Positions 34,075 to 42,629 of a stretch of DNA of 64,000 nucleotides are shown here, one piece after another. How positions within the stretch are numbered: the stretch's first letter is position 1; each line of letters opens with the position of its first letter. This DNA comes from VRUE01 sp963837695. GTDB taxonomy: Bacteria > Actinomycetota > Thermoleophilia > Solirubrobacterales > 70-9. Under the pieces are notes generated by a model. The model ran no database searches, was not told the DNA's origin, and saw nothing but the letters and a program-made list of their open reading frames with translations. The stretch is from assembly GCA_963837695.1 (NCBI GenBank), contig CAWINZ010000005.1:434001-498000 (forward strand), read 5' to 3'. Made by a program: the position numbers and the translations under genes.

Positions 34075-35624
34075 TCAACTCGCTGCTCTGGACCCCGCTC
34101 GCATTCGGCCTCATTGGCCTCTTCCTGCCCAAGCGGCTCACCGGCTGGTGGGCGACGGCGGGGGCCGCGGTGACGGTGGGGATCGCGATCGCCCTGCTCG
34201 CCGGCTTCGACTCCGGCGCCGCCGGCCTGCAGGACAGCGTCGATGTCAACTGGATCCCCGGCCTCGGCGTCGACTACAGCCTCGGCATCGACGGGCTCAA
34301 CGTCTTCCTGGTCCTGCTGACCGCAGTGATCTGGCTGGGCGGGACGGCCTTCGCCGCCTTCCGCGAGCAGCAGCGGCCCCACCTCTTCTTCCTGATGATG
34401 CTGCTCGGCGAGACCGCCACCCTGGGCGCCTTCATCGCCCAGGACCTGCTCCTCTTCGTCCTCTTCTTCGACCTGATGCTGGTCCCGTTCTACTTCCTCT
34501 TCGGCGCCTGGGGGACCGACCGCGAGGGCGGCCCGACCGCCGCGGCGGCGACGCTGAAGATGATCGTCTACACGCTGATCGGCTCGCTGCTGATGCTGGT
34601 CGGGGCGATCGCCACCGCGATCATCGCCGCCGACGGTGGGCAGATCACCTTCTCGATCGCCGAGCTGGCCAAGCACCCGATTGGCGACGGCAGCCAGCAA
34701 TGGATCTTCTGGTTCTTCGCCGCGGCCTTCCTGGTCAAGATGCCCGCCTTCCTCCTGCACGGCTGGATGCCCGACGCCTACCGGGCGGCGCCGCTGCCGG
34801 TCCTGGCGGTCTTCTCCGGGGTGCTGGCCAAGGTCGGCGCCTACGGCTTCCTGCGCGTCGTCCTGCCGCTCTTCCCTGCCGCGACCGTCCAGTTCCAGGA
34901 GGTCGTGCTGGTCATCGCCCTGGCCTCGATCCTCTACGGCTCGGTGATGGCCTTCACGCAGACCAACGTGCGCCTGATCGGCGGCTACTCCTCGGTCGCC
35001 CAGCTCGGCTTCATCACCGCCGGCATCTTCGCCCTGCGCGCCGACGGGGCTGACGGGGCGGTGCTGCAGATGGTCAACCACGGCCTCGTCGTCGCGCCGC
35101 TCTTCATCATCGTCGCGATCCTCGCCGAGCGCAGCGGCAGCGAGGACCTGCGCGAGATGGGCGGCATGGCGACGCGTGCCCCTGTCCTGGCAGCGCTGTT
35201 TTTGATCGTCACCCTGGCGACCCTGGCGATGCCGGGCTCGGCCAACTTCATCGGCGAGTTCTACATCCTCAACGGCCTCTTCCAGGCGAAGATCGTCTTC
35301 GCCTTCGTCGCGATCAGCGGCGTCGCGATGTCGGCCTACTACGCCCTGCGGCTCTACCAGCGCACGATGCACAACCGTAGGCCGGACACGGTCCCGTCGC
35401 GGGAGATCGGCCTCCGCGACGGCCTCGTCCTGGTGCCGCTGGTGCTCTGCATCATCGGCCTCGCCCTCTACCCGCAGCTGATCCTCAAGCGCACCGACGC
35501 CTCGGTTCAGGAATCGGTCGCAGCAGCGACCCGCGATCCCGCACCACAAGCCCAGCTGGCGTCGACGGGCCTAAAACCGGCCCATATGGCCGGGAATCGG
35601 CCCGTCGGCGGGGAGGGGCGATGA
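34071..35624 (+). CDS. nuoM: NADH-quinone oxidoreductase subunit M (C-terminus extended by palindromic repeat)
   Basis: Antiporter-like proton-pumping subunit, 517 residues from ATG 34071, overlapping nuoL by 4 nt. Core marks are VDYSLGIDGLNVFLVLLT, VKMPAFLLHGWMPDAYRAAP and SSVAQLGFITAGIFAL. The last 20 residues (STGLKPAHMAGNRPVGGEGR) are encoded by a family A palindrome, replacing or extending the natural end. The membrane domain is complete before this tail. Confidence 0.95.
   Translation: MINSLLWTPLAFGLIGLFLPKRLTGWWATAGAAVTVGIAIALLAGFDSGAAGLQDSVDVNWIPGLGVDYSLGIDGLNVFLVLLTAVIWLGGTAFAAFREQQRPHLFFLMMLLGETATLGAFIAQDLLLFVLFFDLMLVPFYFLFGAWGTDREGGPTAAAATLKMIVYTLIGSLLMLVGAIATAIIAADGGQITFSIAELAKHPIGDGSQQWIFWFFAAAFLVKMPAFLLHGWMPDAYRAAPLPVLAVFSGVLAKVGAYGFLRVVLPLFPAATVQFQEVVLVIALASILYGSVMAFTQTNVRLIGGYSSVAQLGFITAGIFALRADGADGAVLQMVNHGLVVAPLFIIVAILAERSGSEDLREMGGMATRAPVLAALFLIVTLATLAMPGSANFIGEFYILNGLFQAKIVFAFVAISGVAMSAYYALRLYQRTMHNRRPDTVPSREIGLRDGLVLVPLVLCIIGLALYPQLILKRTDASVQESVAAATRDPAPQAQLASTGLKPAHMAGNRPVGGEGR
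35563..35607. repeat. Dispersed palindromic element, family A, copy 3, at the 3' end of nuoM
   Basis: Arms CGACGGGCC (35563-35571) and GGCCCGTCG (35599-35607), with inner CCGGCC/GGCCGG (35577-35582, 35588-35593). The GGCGGGG following the right arm matches the outer part of copy 2 in reverse orientation. It codes for the tail of NuoM and ends 14 nt before the nuoN start. Confidence 0.7.
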
Positions 35625-37123
35625 ACTTTCACGCACCTGACATCGACTACGCGGCGCTCTCGCCGGTCATCGCGCTGACCGTCGGGCTCTGCCTGGTCCT
35701 GCTCAGCGCCGTGATCCGGCCGCTGCGGCGCAGCGCCCCGGTAATGACCATGTCCGTGCTCGCCGCCACCGCAGGCTTGCTGATCGGGCAGTGGAACGAC
35801 CCGACGAACCTCGTCTCCGGCGCGCTCCGCCTCGACGACCTGGCGATCTCGATCTCGCTGATCGCGGTCGCCGCGGCGGCCTTCGCGGTGCTGCTCTCGA
35901 TCCGCGAGCCGGCCGCCGAGCAGGCGGGCTCGGGCGAGTACCACGCGCTGCTGCTCGGCTCGGTGCTCGGCATGGTCCTGCTCGCCCAGGCGCAGAACCT
36001 GGTCAGCTTCTTCGTCGCGATCGAGACCCTCTCGATCCCCCTCTACATCCTCTGCGCGACCAACATGATCCGCGAGCGCTCGCTCGAGTCCGGGCTCAAG
36101 TACCTGATCGTCGGCTCGCTCGGCTCGGCGACGCTGCTCTACGGGATGGCCTTCCTCTACGGCGGCTCGGGCTCGACCGACTTCCTCGGCATCTCCGCCG
36201 GGATCGGCCACGCCGGGCTGCTCGGCGACCCGCTCGTCCTCGTCGGCATCGGCCTGGTCGCCGTCGGGCTCGCCTTCAAGACCTCGATCGCCCCCTTCCA
36301 CCAGTGGACGCCGGACGTCTACGAGGGGGCGCCGACGCCGATCACCTCGTTCATGGCGGTGGCGACGAAGGCGGCCGCGTTCGCCGTCTTCGTCCGCTTC
36401 TTCGACGTCGCCCTGATCGGTGAGGCGGGCGACTGGCAGCCGGCCCTCGCCGTGCTGGCGGCAGCTTCGATCGTCGTCGGCAACGTCGGCGCGCTCGGCC
36501 AGGACTCGCTCAAGCGCCTGCTCGGCTACTCCGGCGTCGCCCAGGCCGGCTACATCCTCGGCGGCCTCGTTGTCGCCAGCGAGGCCGGCGTCAACGCGAT
36601 CGTCTTCTACCTGGCCGGTTACCTGTTCATGAATCTCGCCGCCTTCAGCGTGGTCGTCGCCCGCGAGCGCGAAACCGCCTTCGGCGACGACATCCGCGCC
36701 GTGCGCGGGCTGGGCAGCGAGCGGCCGCTGCTCGCCTGGCCGCTGACGATCTCGATGCTGGCCCTGGCGGGCCTGCCGGCGACGGTCGGCTTCATCGGCA
36801 AGCTCTACCTGATCGAGGCGCTGGTCGAAGGCGACTACACCTGGCTTGCGGTCTTCATCGCCGTCGGCACGATGATCTCACTCGCCTACTACCTGCGGGT
36901 CGTGGCGGCGATGTGGATGCAGCCGGGGGGCGGGACGGCAGCAAGCGCGACGCCGGCGATCGCGGGCGCCTCTCCCGAGGCCGATCCGATCGACCCCGAG
37001 GCGGGTCGCCGTCCCTACCTCGTCGCCCCGGCGCTGCTTGCCGCGGCCGGGGCCGTCTTCTTCGGCATCGTCCCGCAGCCGTTGGTCGAATTCGCGCAAC
37101 ACGCGGGCGCCTCGCTCTTCTAA
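35621..37123 (+). CDS. nuoN: NADH-quinone oxidoreductase subunit N
   Basis: Last of the three antiporter-like subunits, 500 residues with about 14 helices. Marks are FFVAIETLSIPLYILCA, FKTSIAPFHQWTPDVYEGAP, SLKRLLGYSGVAQAGYI and GLPATVGFIGKLYLIEA. It overlaps nuoM by 4 nt and is the final nuo gene, giving the full order A to N without nuoCD or nuoEF fusions. No obvious terminator follows; the AEC transporter gene starts 33 nt later. Confidence 0.96.
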   Translation: MNFHAPDIDYAALSPVIALTVGLCLVLLSAVIRPLRRSAPVMTMSVLAATAGLLIGQWNDPTNLVSGALRLDDLAISISLIAVAAAAFAVLLSIREPAAEQAGSGEYHALLLGSVLGMVLLAQAQNLVSFFVAIETLSIPLYILCATNMIRERSLESGLKYLIVGSLGSATLLYGMAFLYGGSGSTDFLGISAGIGHAGLLGDPLVLVGIGLVAVGLAFKTSIAPFHQWTPDVYEGAPTPITSFMAVATKAAAFAVFVRFFDVALIGEAGDWQPALAVLAAASIVVGNVGALGQDSLKRLLGYSGVAQAGYILGGLVVASEAGVNAIVFYLAGYLFMNLAAFSVVVARERETAFGDDIRAVRGLGSERPLLAWPLTISMLALAGLPATVGFIGKLYLIEALVEGDYTWLAVFIAVGTMISLAYYLRVVAAMWMQPGGGTAASATPAIAGASPEADPIDPEAGRRPYLVAPALLAAAGAVFFGIVPQPLVEFAQHAGASLF

Positions 37124-37156
37124 GCCGGGCATCGCCCCCACAGTCAGACTGCCCGC

Positions 37157-38080
37157 GTGATCGTCCTTCTCACCGCCGCGACCATCGCGGCCGCAGTCGC
37201 GGTCGGTGTCGTCGCGGAGCGGCGCAAGCCACAGGCGGCGGCCAACGCTGCGCGGCGCTCGCTGACGCTGATGCTCTACGTGCTGCTGCCGCCGGTGATC
37301 TTCTTCAACATCGCCTCCAGCCACATCGACGTCAGCCACGGCGTCGGACTGCTGCTGGGGCTCGTCGCCTCCTCGCTCGGGGCGCTGACCGCATACCTGC
37401 TGGCGAGCCGCGTCCTGCACCTCTCACGAGCCCGCACCGGGGCGGTCGTCTGCACGGTGCTCAGCGTCAACACGGGCTACCTCGGCTACCCGCTGACCGT
37501 GGCGCTGCTCGGCCGCGACCAGCTCTCGACCGCGGTCCTCTACGACGTCCTCGTCACCGGGCCCTGCCTACTGCTCGGCGCCTTCGCGGTTGGCGCCGCG
37601 CTGGGGACGAAAGCCGGCGAAGGCCCGCGCGACAGGGTTCGCGCCTTCTTCACCCGCAACCCGCCTCTCTACGCCGCCATTGCCGGCCTGCTCGCCCCCG
37701 GCGCGCTCGCCCCACAGTTCCTGGTCGACCTCTCGCAGGTGCTCCTGGTGGCGATCCTGCCGATCGGCTTCTTCGCCGTCGGCGCGACCCTGGCCGAGAA
37801 CGCCGAGCACGGCGACCTGCCGATCCCCCCACCGCTGACCAAGCCGGTGATGCTGGCGCTCGGTTCGCGCCTCGCCCTCGTGCCGGCGCTGCTGATGCTG
37901 CTGGCGGCACCGCTTATCGATCTCCCGGCCGCCTACCGGTTGATGGCGGCGATGCCCTCCGGCGTCAACTCGATGGTCGTCGCCCACGCCTACGGCCTCG
38001 ACATGGAGATCACCGCCGAGGCGGTCACCTGGTCGACCGCGATCGTCGTCCTGGCCGCCCTCGTCTCGTTGCTGTTCTAA
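37157..38080 (+). CDS. AEC (auxin efflux carrier) family transporter
   Basis: 307-residue permease with about ten hydrophobic helices. It opens VIVLLTAATIAAAVAVGVVA, has the conserved middle GAVVCTVLSVNTGYLGYPL (N-x-G-x-x-G) and the C-terminal AAMPSGVNSMVVAHAYGLD, as in AEC proteins that export organic anions or small acids. GTG start at 37157. It may read through from nuo. Its stop overlaps the convergent PIN-like gene by 4 nt. Confidence 0.85.
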   Translation: MIVLLTAATIAAAVAVGVVAERRKPQAAANAARRSLTLMLYVLLPPVIFFNIASSHIDVSHGVGLLLGLVASSLGALTAYLLASRVLHLSRARTGAVVCTVLSVNTGYLGYPLTVALLGRDQLSTAVLYDVLVTGPCLLLGAFAVGAALGTKAGEGPRDRVRAFFTRNPPLYAAIAGLLAPGALAPQFLVDLSQVLLVAILPIGFFAVGATLAENAEHGDLPIPPPLTKPVMLALGSRLALVPALLMLLAAPLIDLPAAYRLMAAMPSGVNSMVVAHAYGLDMEITAEAVTWSTAIVVLAALVSLLF

Positions 38081-38625
38081 GCAGACGCTCTCTCTCGCGC
38101 CAGCGCAACGTCGAAATCCTTCCATCGACTCCTGCCGACGCTGTGTCGCCAGACCCGTTTCCCATCACCTTCGGAAAGTGCTCCAGCGTGGACCATCTCG
38201 ATGGTCAAAGCGGCTGTGGTGAGTAACTTAAAGCTACGGTCGCGAGCCAACGTCTTCCCGTAGCTGTCATCGGTGAGAATCTCGAAGACCTCCCCCGCCT
38301 CGCGGCGACTGGTGGCGTAAAGAACAGTCGCTATCTCTCCGCGATCCTCGTCGACATGCTGCCCAGGGACGTGTCTGGCCTTGATTGCGGCGGCCACCTC
38401 GGCTTTGAGCCGAAGGTCAAGTTCTCTCACGGGATTCAGAGGCCAGATTTCAAGCAGGGTTTCCAGCGCGGGCAGCTCCGGCGAGAGCCGCTGAAGCTCG
38501 GCGTAGACATCCGCGACAATGTGCACGCGCTCGCCGAGATGCCCTGACATCGCGCGTGCACAGCCAACGCCGGCCTTGCAGAAGCTCACTGGCATCGTCG
38601 AATCGGTCAGCAGCAGTGAGGTCAA
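38077..38625 (-). CDS. PIN-like domain protein, third gene of an XRE/ImmA-IrrE module
   Basis: About 182 residues from a TTG at 38625 (TSLLLTDSTMPVSFCKAG); ATG 38595 is an alternative. The N-terminal D-S-T strand, RVHIVADVYAEL, the acidic DRGEIATVLYA helix and ILTDDSYGKTLARD resemble a PIN ribonuclease core with acidic residues in the right order. The C-terminal 40 residues are basic. It follows the metallopeptidase gene by 13 nt. Toxin-like RNase activity is inferred; the fold call is from pattern only. Confidence 0.6.
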   Translation of the reverse strand: MTSLLLTDSTMPVSFCKAGVGCARAMSGHLGERVHIVADVYAELQRLSPELPALETLLEIWPLNPVRELDLRLKAEVAAAIKARHVPGQHVDEDRGEIATVLYATSRREAGEVFEILTDDSYGKTLARDRSFKLLTTAALTIEMVHAGALSEGDGKRVWRHSVGRSRWKDFDVALARERASA

Positions 38626-38638
38626 GGGGGGGCCCAGC

Positions 38639-39400
38639 TCAGTCGAGGAGTAGTGAGGGGGCGACGAGTTCCCGAACGCGTTCAGTCGCTGCCGGCTCGG
38701 GAAGCCGCAATCGCGCCTTTGCGGCCTCTTCACTGAGGAGACCGCGCCGAACGAGGTCTGCGATCTTCGCCTGCATCAGAGCTGGCACATAGGCCCCGCG
38801 CGCACCCTCAGCCTCGATCGAGTCCTTCGATCTCAACAGCCCAAGCCGGTTCGTGACCTCATAGTGAGCCCCAGCGTTCAATGCCTCGTCCAACTGACGC
38901 ATAGTCGACGGCGATCGCAGGCGCTTGACCGCCTGCAATCGGTACCGGGCAACGAAGGCACTCACGTTGAAGGCGACTGCAAGCCTTACCAAGGTGTCGA
39001 GGGAAAGCTTGGGGTCATCGTGGCGCGCGAACCAATCGTCGATCGCGGGGCGAGGCATCAGAAAGGCACCGGCAAAGCGGTTGGCTTCGATCTCGGTAAG
39101 CCTCCTGTCTCGCAGGTCGATCTTGCTATCCAGCTGCGCACCGTGCTCCAATCGGTGGTGGCCGAACTCGTGCGCCAACGTGAAGCGCTTTCGGACAGGG
39201 TGCTTCTCCTGGTTGATCAATACGAAAGGCTGGCCATTATCGATCTGGTAAGCACCGTCGATTCCGTTCTCGGGAAGCGACACGATGAATACGTGCATCC
39301 CGGCTTCATCTTCAAGCGATCGGAGAAGATCGGGAACGGGGCCCTCCAGCCCGACGCCGAGATCCCGGCGGGCGATGTCGGCGGCGCGTTCGCCGTTCAT
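38639..39400 (-). CDS. ImmA/IrrE family metallo-endopeptidase
   Basis: Zn-dependent protease of 253 residues (ATG 39400) with the gluzincin motif HEFGHHRLEH and the downstream Glu in EIEANRFAGAFLMP. In this family the enzyme often cleaves a partner XRE repressor to relieve repression, as ImmA does for ImmR and IrrE for DdrO. The start overlaps the XRE gene stop by 4 nt. The C-terminal half (helical, LVRLAVAFNVSAFVARYRL) is like other COG2856 proteins. Confidence 0.9.
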   Translation of the reverse strand: MNGERAADIARRDLGVGLEGPVPDLLRSLEDEAGMHVFIVSLPENGIDGAYQIDNGQPFVLINQEKHPVRKRFTLAHEFGHHRLEHGAQLDSKIDLRDRRLTEIEANRFAGAFLMPRPAIDDWFARHDDPKLSLDTLVRLAVAFNVSAFVARYRLQAVKRLRSPSTMRQLDEALNAGAHYEVTNRLGLLRSKDSIEAEGARGAYVPALMQAKIADLVRRGLLSEEAAKARLRLPEPAATERVRELVAPSLLLD

Positions 39401-39729
39401 CCCGCCAGGGCTTCGACGCCCCGATACTCGTCTATGCATTCACTGAAGATCCGAAGTGAAGCGCTGACAGCCTCATCATCGGACTCGCCAGCCCGGAGCA
39501 AGGCGGGCACTGGCTCTTGCTCGCCTAAGAGCGCGCCAATCGTCACGCCCAGAAAAGAGCTCGCGGCAGCAAGCTCTCGAGCGGTCAACGGACGCGAGCC
39601 ATCCTCAATACGGCTCACCGTGCTCTGGTCAACTTCGAGCGCCTTGCCGAAGGCAGCTTGCGTCAATTGACGTTGCTCCCGCAACGACTTGATCTGCTCG
39701 CCCAACTCTTGATCGGTGGTTTTGCTCAT
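39397..39729 (-). CDS. XRE-family transcriptional regulator / antitoxin
   Basis: 110-residue helix-turn-helix protein from ATG 39729 (MSKTTDQELGEQIKSLREQR). The HTH is LTQAAFGKALEVDQSTVSRIEDGSRPLT (about 21-48). The C-terminal SECIDEYRGVEAL probably dimerises or is the cleavage region. First gene of the three-gene module, with an ATGCT-N5-AGCAT palindrome upstream. Probably auto-represses the operon. Confidence 0.88.
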   Translation of the reverse strand: MSKTTDQELGEQIKSLREQRQLTQAAFGKALEVDQSTVSRIEDGSRPLTARELAAASSFLGVTIGALLGEQEPVPALLRAGESDDEAVSASLRIFSECIDEYRGVEALAG

Positions 39730-39747
39730 TTTGCTCCTCAGCCTCAA

Positions 39748-39762
39748 ATGCTGTTTTAGCAT
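39748..39762. promoter_or_regulatory. Operator-like palindrome upstream of the XRE gene
   Basis: ATGCT-GTTTT-AGCAT palindrome 19 nt before the XRE start, in an AT-richer gap; on the minus strand it contains a TATGCT that could be a -10. Placement suits autoregulation by the XRE protein; inferred only. Confidence 0.4.
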
Positions 39763-39861
39763 AGTCGATGGCTTAATTTGTACTCTCTTATGCAGACGTA
39801 AACTCTCAAGTCCTCTCCGGCGAGCACTTGACAATTTCGCTGCCCTTGCAAGCCTGATGCC

Positions 39862-40248
39862 ATGCTCCAGCACGTGACCCTTGAGGTGGCTTCGGAGGAC
39901 ATCGAGCGCTCGCTCGAGTTCTGGGAGCTGCTCGGGTTCCGCCGGGTCGAGCCGCCCGCCGCGCTGGCCGAGACGTTCGCCTGGGTGGAACGCGAGGGCA
40001 CCCAGATCCACCTCGAACGCAACGAGTCGCCCGTCGTCCCTCCACATGGCCACACCGCCGTGGTCGTCGCCGACTTCGAGCGGACGGTCGCCCGCCTGCG
40101 CGAGGCCGGCTTCGAGACGGCTCCCGGCGGCGAGCACTGGGGCGCGCCGCGCGCCAAGGCAATTGCCCCGGGCGGGCATCTGGTCGAGCTGATGGCGGCC
40201 CCTGAAGGCCGGGGGGGGGGGGGGGTGAGGGGGGGTGTAAGGGTGTAG
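39862..40248 (+). CDS. VOC (glyoxalase/bleomycin resistance) family protein, 3' end corrupted
   Basis: Single VOC domain: MLQHVTLEVASEDIERSLEF, WVEREGTQIHLERNES, HTAVVVADFERTVARLREAG and GHLVELMAAP, with the metal-ligand His and Glu of the family. The domain is complete by about 40200. The last 12 codons (RGGGGVRGGVRV) come from a poly-G stretch that begins the aberrant region, so the annotated stop at 40248 is probably not native. The real stop was likely close to 40210. Confidence 0.75.
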   Translation: MLQHVTLEVASEDIERSLEFWELLGFRRVEPPAALAETFAWVEREGTQIHLERNESPVVPPHGHTAVVVADFERTVARLREAGFETAPGGEHWGAPRAKAIAPGGHLVELMAAPEGRGGGGVRGGVRV

Positions 40249-41687
40249 GGGGGAGTGTGTGTGTTGTGTGAATGGGCTTGAGAGAGGGAGAAGGTGTTGG
40301 AAGCTGTAGCGAAGTAAGAGAAGGAGCGCGGAGACTAGGCCGAGAGAACGAAGAAATCCACGAATGGTGGCGCTGCGCGTAGCACCAGCACAGGCCGTTC
40401 AGAGAAGTGACTGTAGCCGAGTGAGGCGTGATATGGCATAGGCGAATCCGGCACGACTCGGGGCCCGTTGGGCGACTGGTCAGCCTCGGTCATCGAACCG
40501 CTCACGTCGAGGTGCTCAGCGTGATGGCGGCGACGACACCGAGATGGAGATGGCCAGGAGCACCTCGACGATCAGCGCCCATATCCGGTGCGGGCGTATT
40601 CGCCGAGGTCCCGAATGGCGGCGAGATAGACCGACTCCGCAAATAGCCGAGAATACCTGCGACTCTCCGAGGCCGCGACGGTGCGCAGCGGCGGCTGACC
40701 GAGTTCCTCGCCGTATGGAATTGGGAGTCAGAGGGGAATGTCAACTGGGAAGAAGAGGCCGGGTGACTAGTGCGTGACCGAGAAGACCGGCCAGAGAAGT
40801 GGCTAGTAGGGAAACACAGCGCGCAGCAGGGAGAAGAAAGAGAAGAAGAAGGAAAAAGAGAGCAACCCCCAGAGGAAGAGAGCCAAAACCGGCAGGGCGA
40901 GAGAGACAATGAGATATATAAAAGAAGAATAAGAGATAAAGGTAAAGAGAAAGGAAAAAAGAAGGAAATGAGTGATCAGAGACGAGCTGCACTTCGAGTA
41001 GTTGGCGTGAATGTTAAAATGGCGGTCCTTGATGCCCTCGAGCAGCAAATAAAGAGAGAGAAAGAAGGGAGATAGAAGAATAAATATGAGTAATTATGAA
41101 GTAGACTAGATAGGATTCGCGCAAGAACTTTTAAATGTCTTAGATGTGAGTAAATATGAGTTCGATGTGCCTGGCAGACATAGGTGCTAAATAGAGAGAT
41201 AGATTGATTTATATGAAGAAGGGAGATATTAATAAGAAAAGATTTTATTTAAGGAGTTAGAGAAGATAATAGATATGGTAGATATATGAGATTTGATAAA
41301 AGAGAAGGAGATAGTAGAGATAATAAAAGAGAGAAGAGAGAGAGAGATGGAGGCAGAGATAGGAAGGCGCAATAAGAAGAAATTTGAAAGATGAAGGTTA
41401 CTCGTCGAAGTGCTAGAAGAAAAGGAGATGGATTAAGGTAAAGAAGAAGAGATAGGATATGGAAGCGAAATGGGTCTAGCCTCGCCCCGCCGACTCCGCA
41501 AGACCGGTAGTGAGAAAATGTAAATTTTTAGGTAGAGTTATTTATGATGATGTAATGTGTGTTAATAGTAGATAGTTTAGATGAGATGTGTGCCTTTCTG
41601 AGAAAAGCGGTCGAGTTCAATGTGCTAGAAAACGTGCGTTTGAGCCTTGCTTTTCTGTCCGCGCAGATTGAGAGTTTGGAAAGCCCC
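40205..41687. other. Compositionally aberrant purine-rich stretch without credible genes (probable assembly artefact)
   Basis: Begins with a G13 run followed by G/T-only text, continues as a partly GC-rich segment (about 40440-40800) and becomes A/G-rich and C-poor; 41188-41353 contains no C at all over 166 nt. The neighbouring genome is about two-thirds GC. Reading frames here are low-complexity (Glu/Arg/Lys) and unsupported. It ends in front of thyX. No repeat ends, RNA gene or transposase was recognised. Either poor-quality sequence joined two contigs or it is a real foreign low-complexity segment. Confidence 0.7.
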
Positions 41688-42605
41688 GTGAGCTTCGAAG
41701 CAAAAGTCCTCGCCGATTCGCAATCGCCTGCCGGTTATCGGCTGACGACGCTCGAGGCGACCTTCCCCCGCTTCGTGCTCGCCGAGTTCAACACCCATCG
41801 CGTCTTCTCGCGCAACTCGGCCAGCTCGCGCGCGATCCCGATCGCCAAACAGCTGCGCCGGGTGCTCGGGGACCCCTACGTCCCGATCGAGTTTGGCTCG
41901 AACCAACCGGGCATGCAGGCCGGGGCAGCGCTCTCCGGCGGGAAGCTGGATGCTGCGGAGCGGGAGTGGCTGCACGCCCGCGACGACGCGGTGCGCCGGG
42001 TAATCGGCCTCGTCACCGAGCCAGGCGCGATCTCGGCGGACGACGATCTGAGCGAGGCGCTGGATGAGGTCGAGGAGGCGATCCGCGACAAGACGCAGCC
42101 GTCGGGTTGGCTGAACGTCCACAAGCAGGTCGCCAACCGGCTGCTGGAGCCCTTCATGTGGCACACGGTGATCGTCACCGCGACCGAGTGGGACAACTTC
42201 TTCAACCTGCGCTGCCACCCGGACGCCCAGCCGGAGATCAGGCTGGTGGCGGAAAGCATGCGCACCGCGGTTGAGGCCTCCGAGCCCGCCGAGCTCGATT
42301 GGGCCGATTGGCACCTGCCTCTGATCCACCCCGAGGACCGGGAGCAGGCCGTGATCGGCGATCTGATCAAGATCTCAGCGGGCCGCTGCGCCCGGGTCAG
42401 CTATCTCACCCACTCCGGCAAGCGCGACCTCGCCGCCGACATCGAGCTCCACGATCGGCTGCTCGAGAGCGGCCACATGTCGCCGCTCGAGCACCCGGCC
42501 CAGCCGGCGGATGAGGAATGGTGCGGCAACTTCCACGGTTGGCGCCAATACCGCAAGACGATCGCCGGCGAGAGCAATCCACTGCGGCCGGCAAGCCTTA
42601 CCTGA
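41688..42605 (+). CDS. thyX: FAD-dependent thymidylate synthase family protein with permuted motif order
   Basis: About 305 residues from a GTG at 41688 (VSFEAKVLADSQS). ThyX makes dTMP from dUMP using FAD and folate. Here the FAD/dUMP motif THRVFSRNSASSRAIP (about 36-51) comes first, then EWDNFFNLRCHPDAQPEIR (about 172), and last CARVSYLTHSGKR with GHMSPLEH (about 262). In classical ThyX the ARVS and GHxxPFEH segments precede the RHR motif, so the order is circularly permuted. Phage and some bacterial ThyX relatives share the THRVFSRN form. The frame is open upstream to 41559, but that text is in the aberrant region. Confidence 0.85.
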   Translation: MSFEAKVLADSQSPAGYRLTTLEATFPRFVLAEFNTHRVFSRNSASSRAIPIAKQLRRVLGDPYVPIEFGSNQPGMQAGAALSGGKLDAAEREWLHARDDAVRRVIGLVTEPGAISADDDLSEALDEVEEAIRDKTQPSGWLNVHKQVANRLLEPFMWHTVIVTATEWDNFFNLRCHPDAQPEIRLVAESMRTAVEASEPAELDWADWHLPLIHPEDREQAVIGDLIKISAGRCARVSYLTHSGKRDLAADIELHDRLLESGHMSPLEHPAQPADEEWCGNFHGWRQYRKTIAGESNPLRPASLT

Positions 42606-42629
42606 CGGGCCGCGCCGCGTCCGGGACCT

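Noticed and set aside
40770..41075. 101-residue Glu/Lys/Arg-rich frame in the purine-rich stretch
   Set aside because: Low-complexity translation of A/G-rich DNA; no ribosome-binding site or family; the region is probably artefactual.
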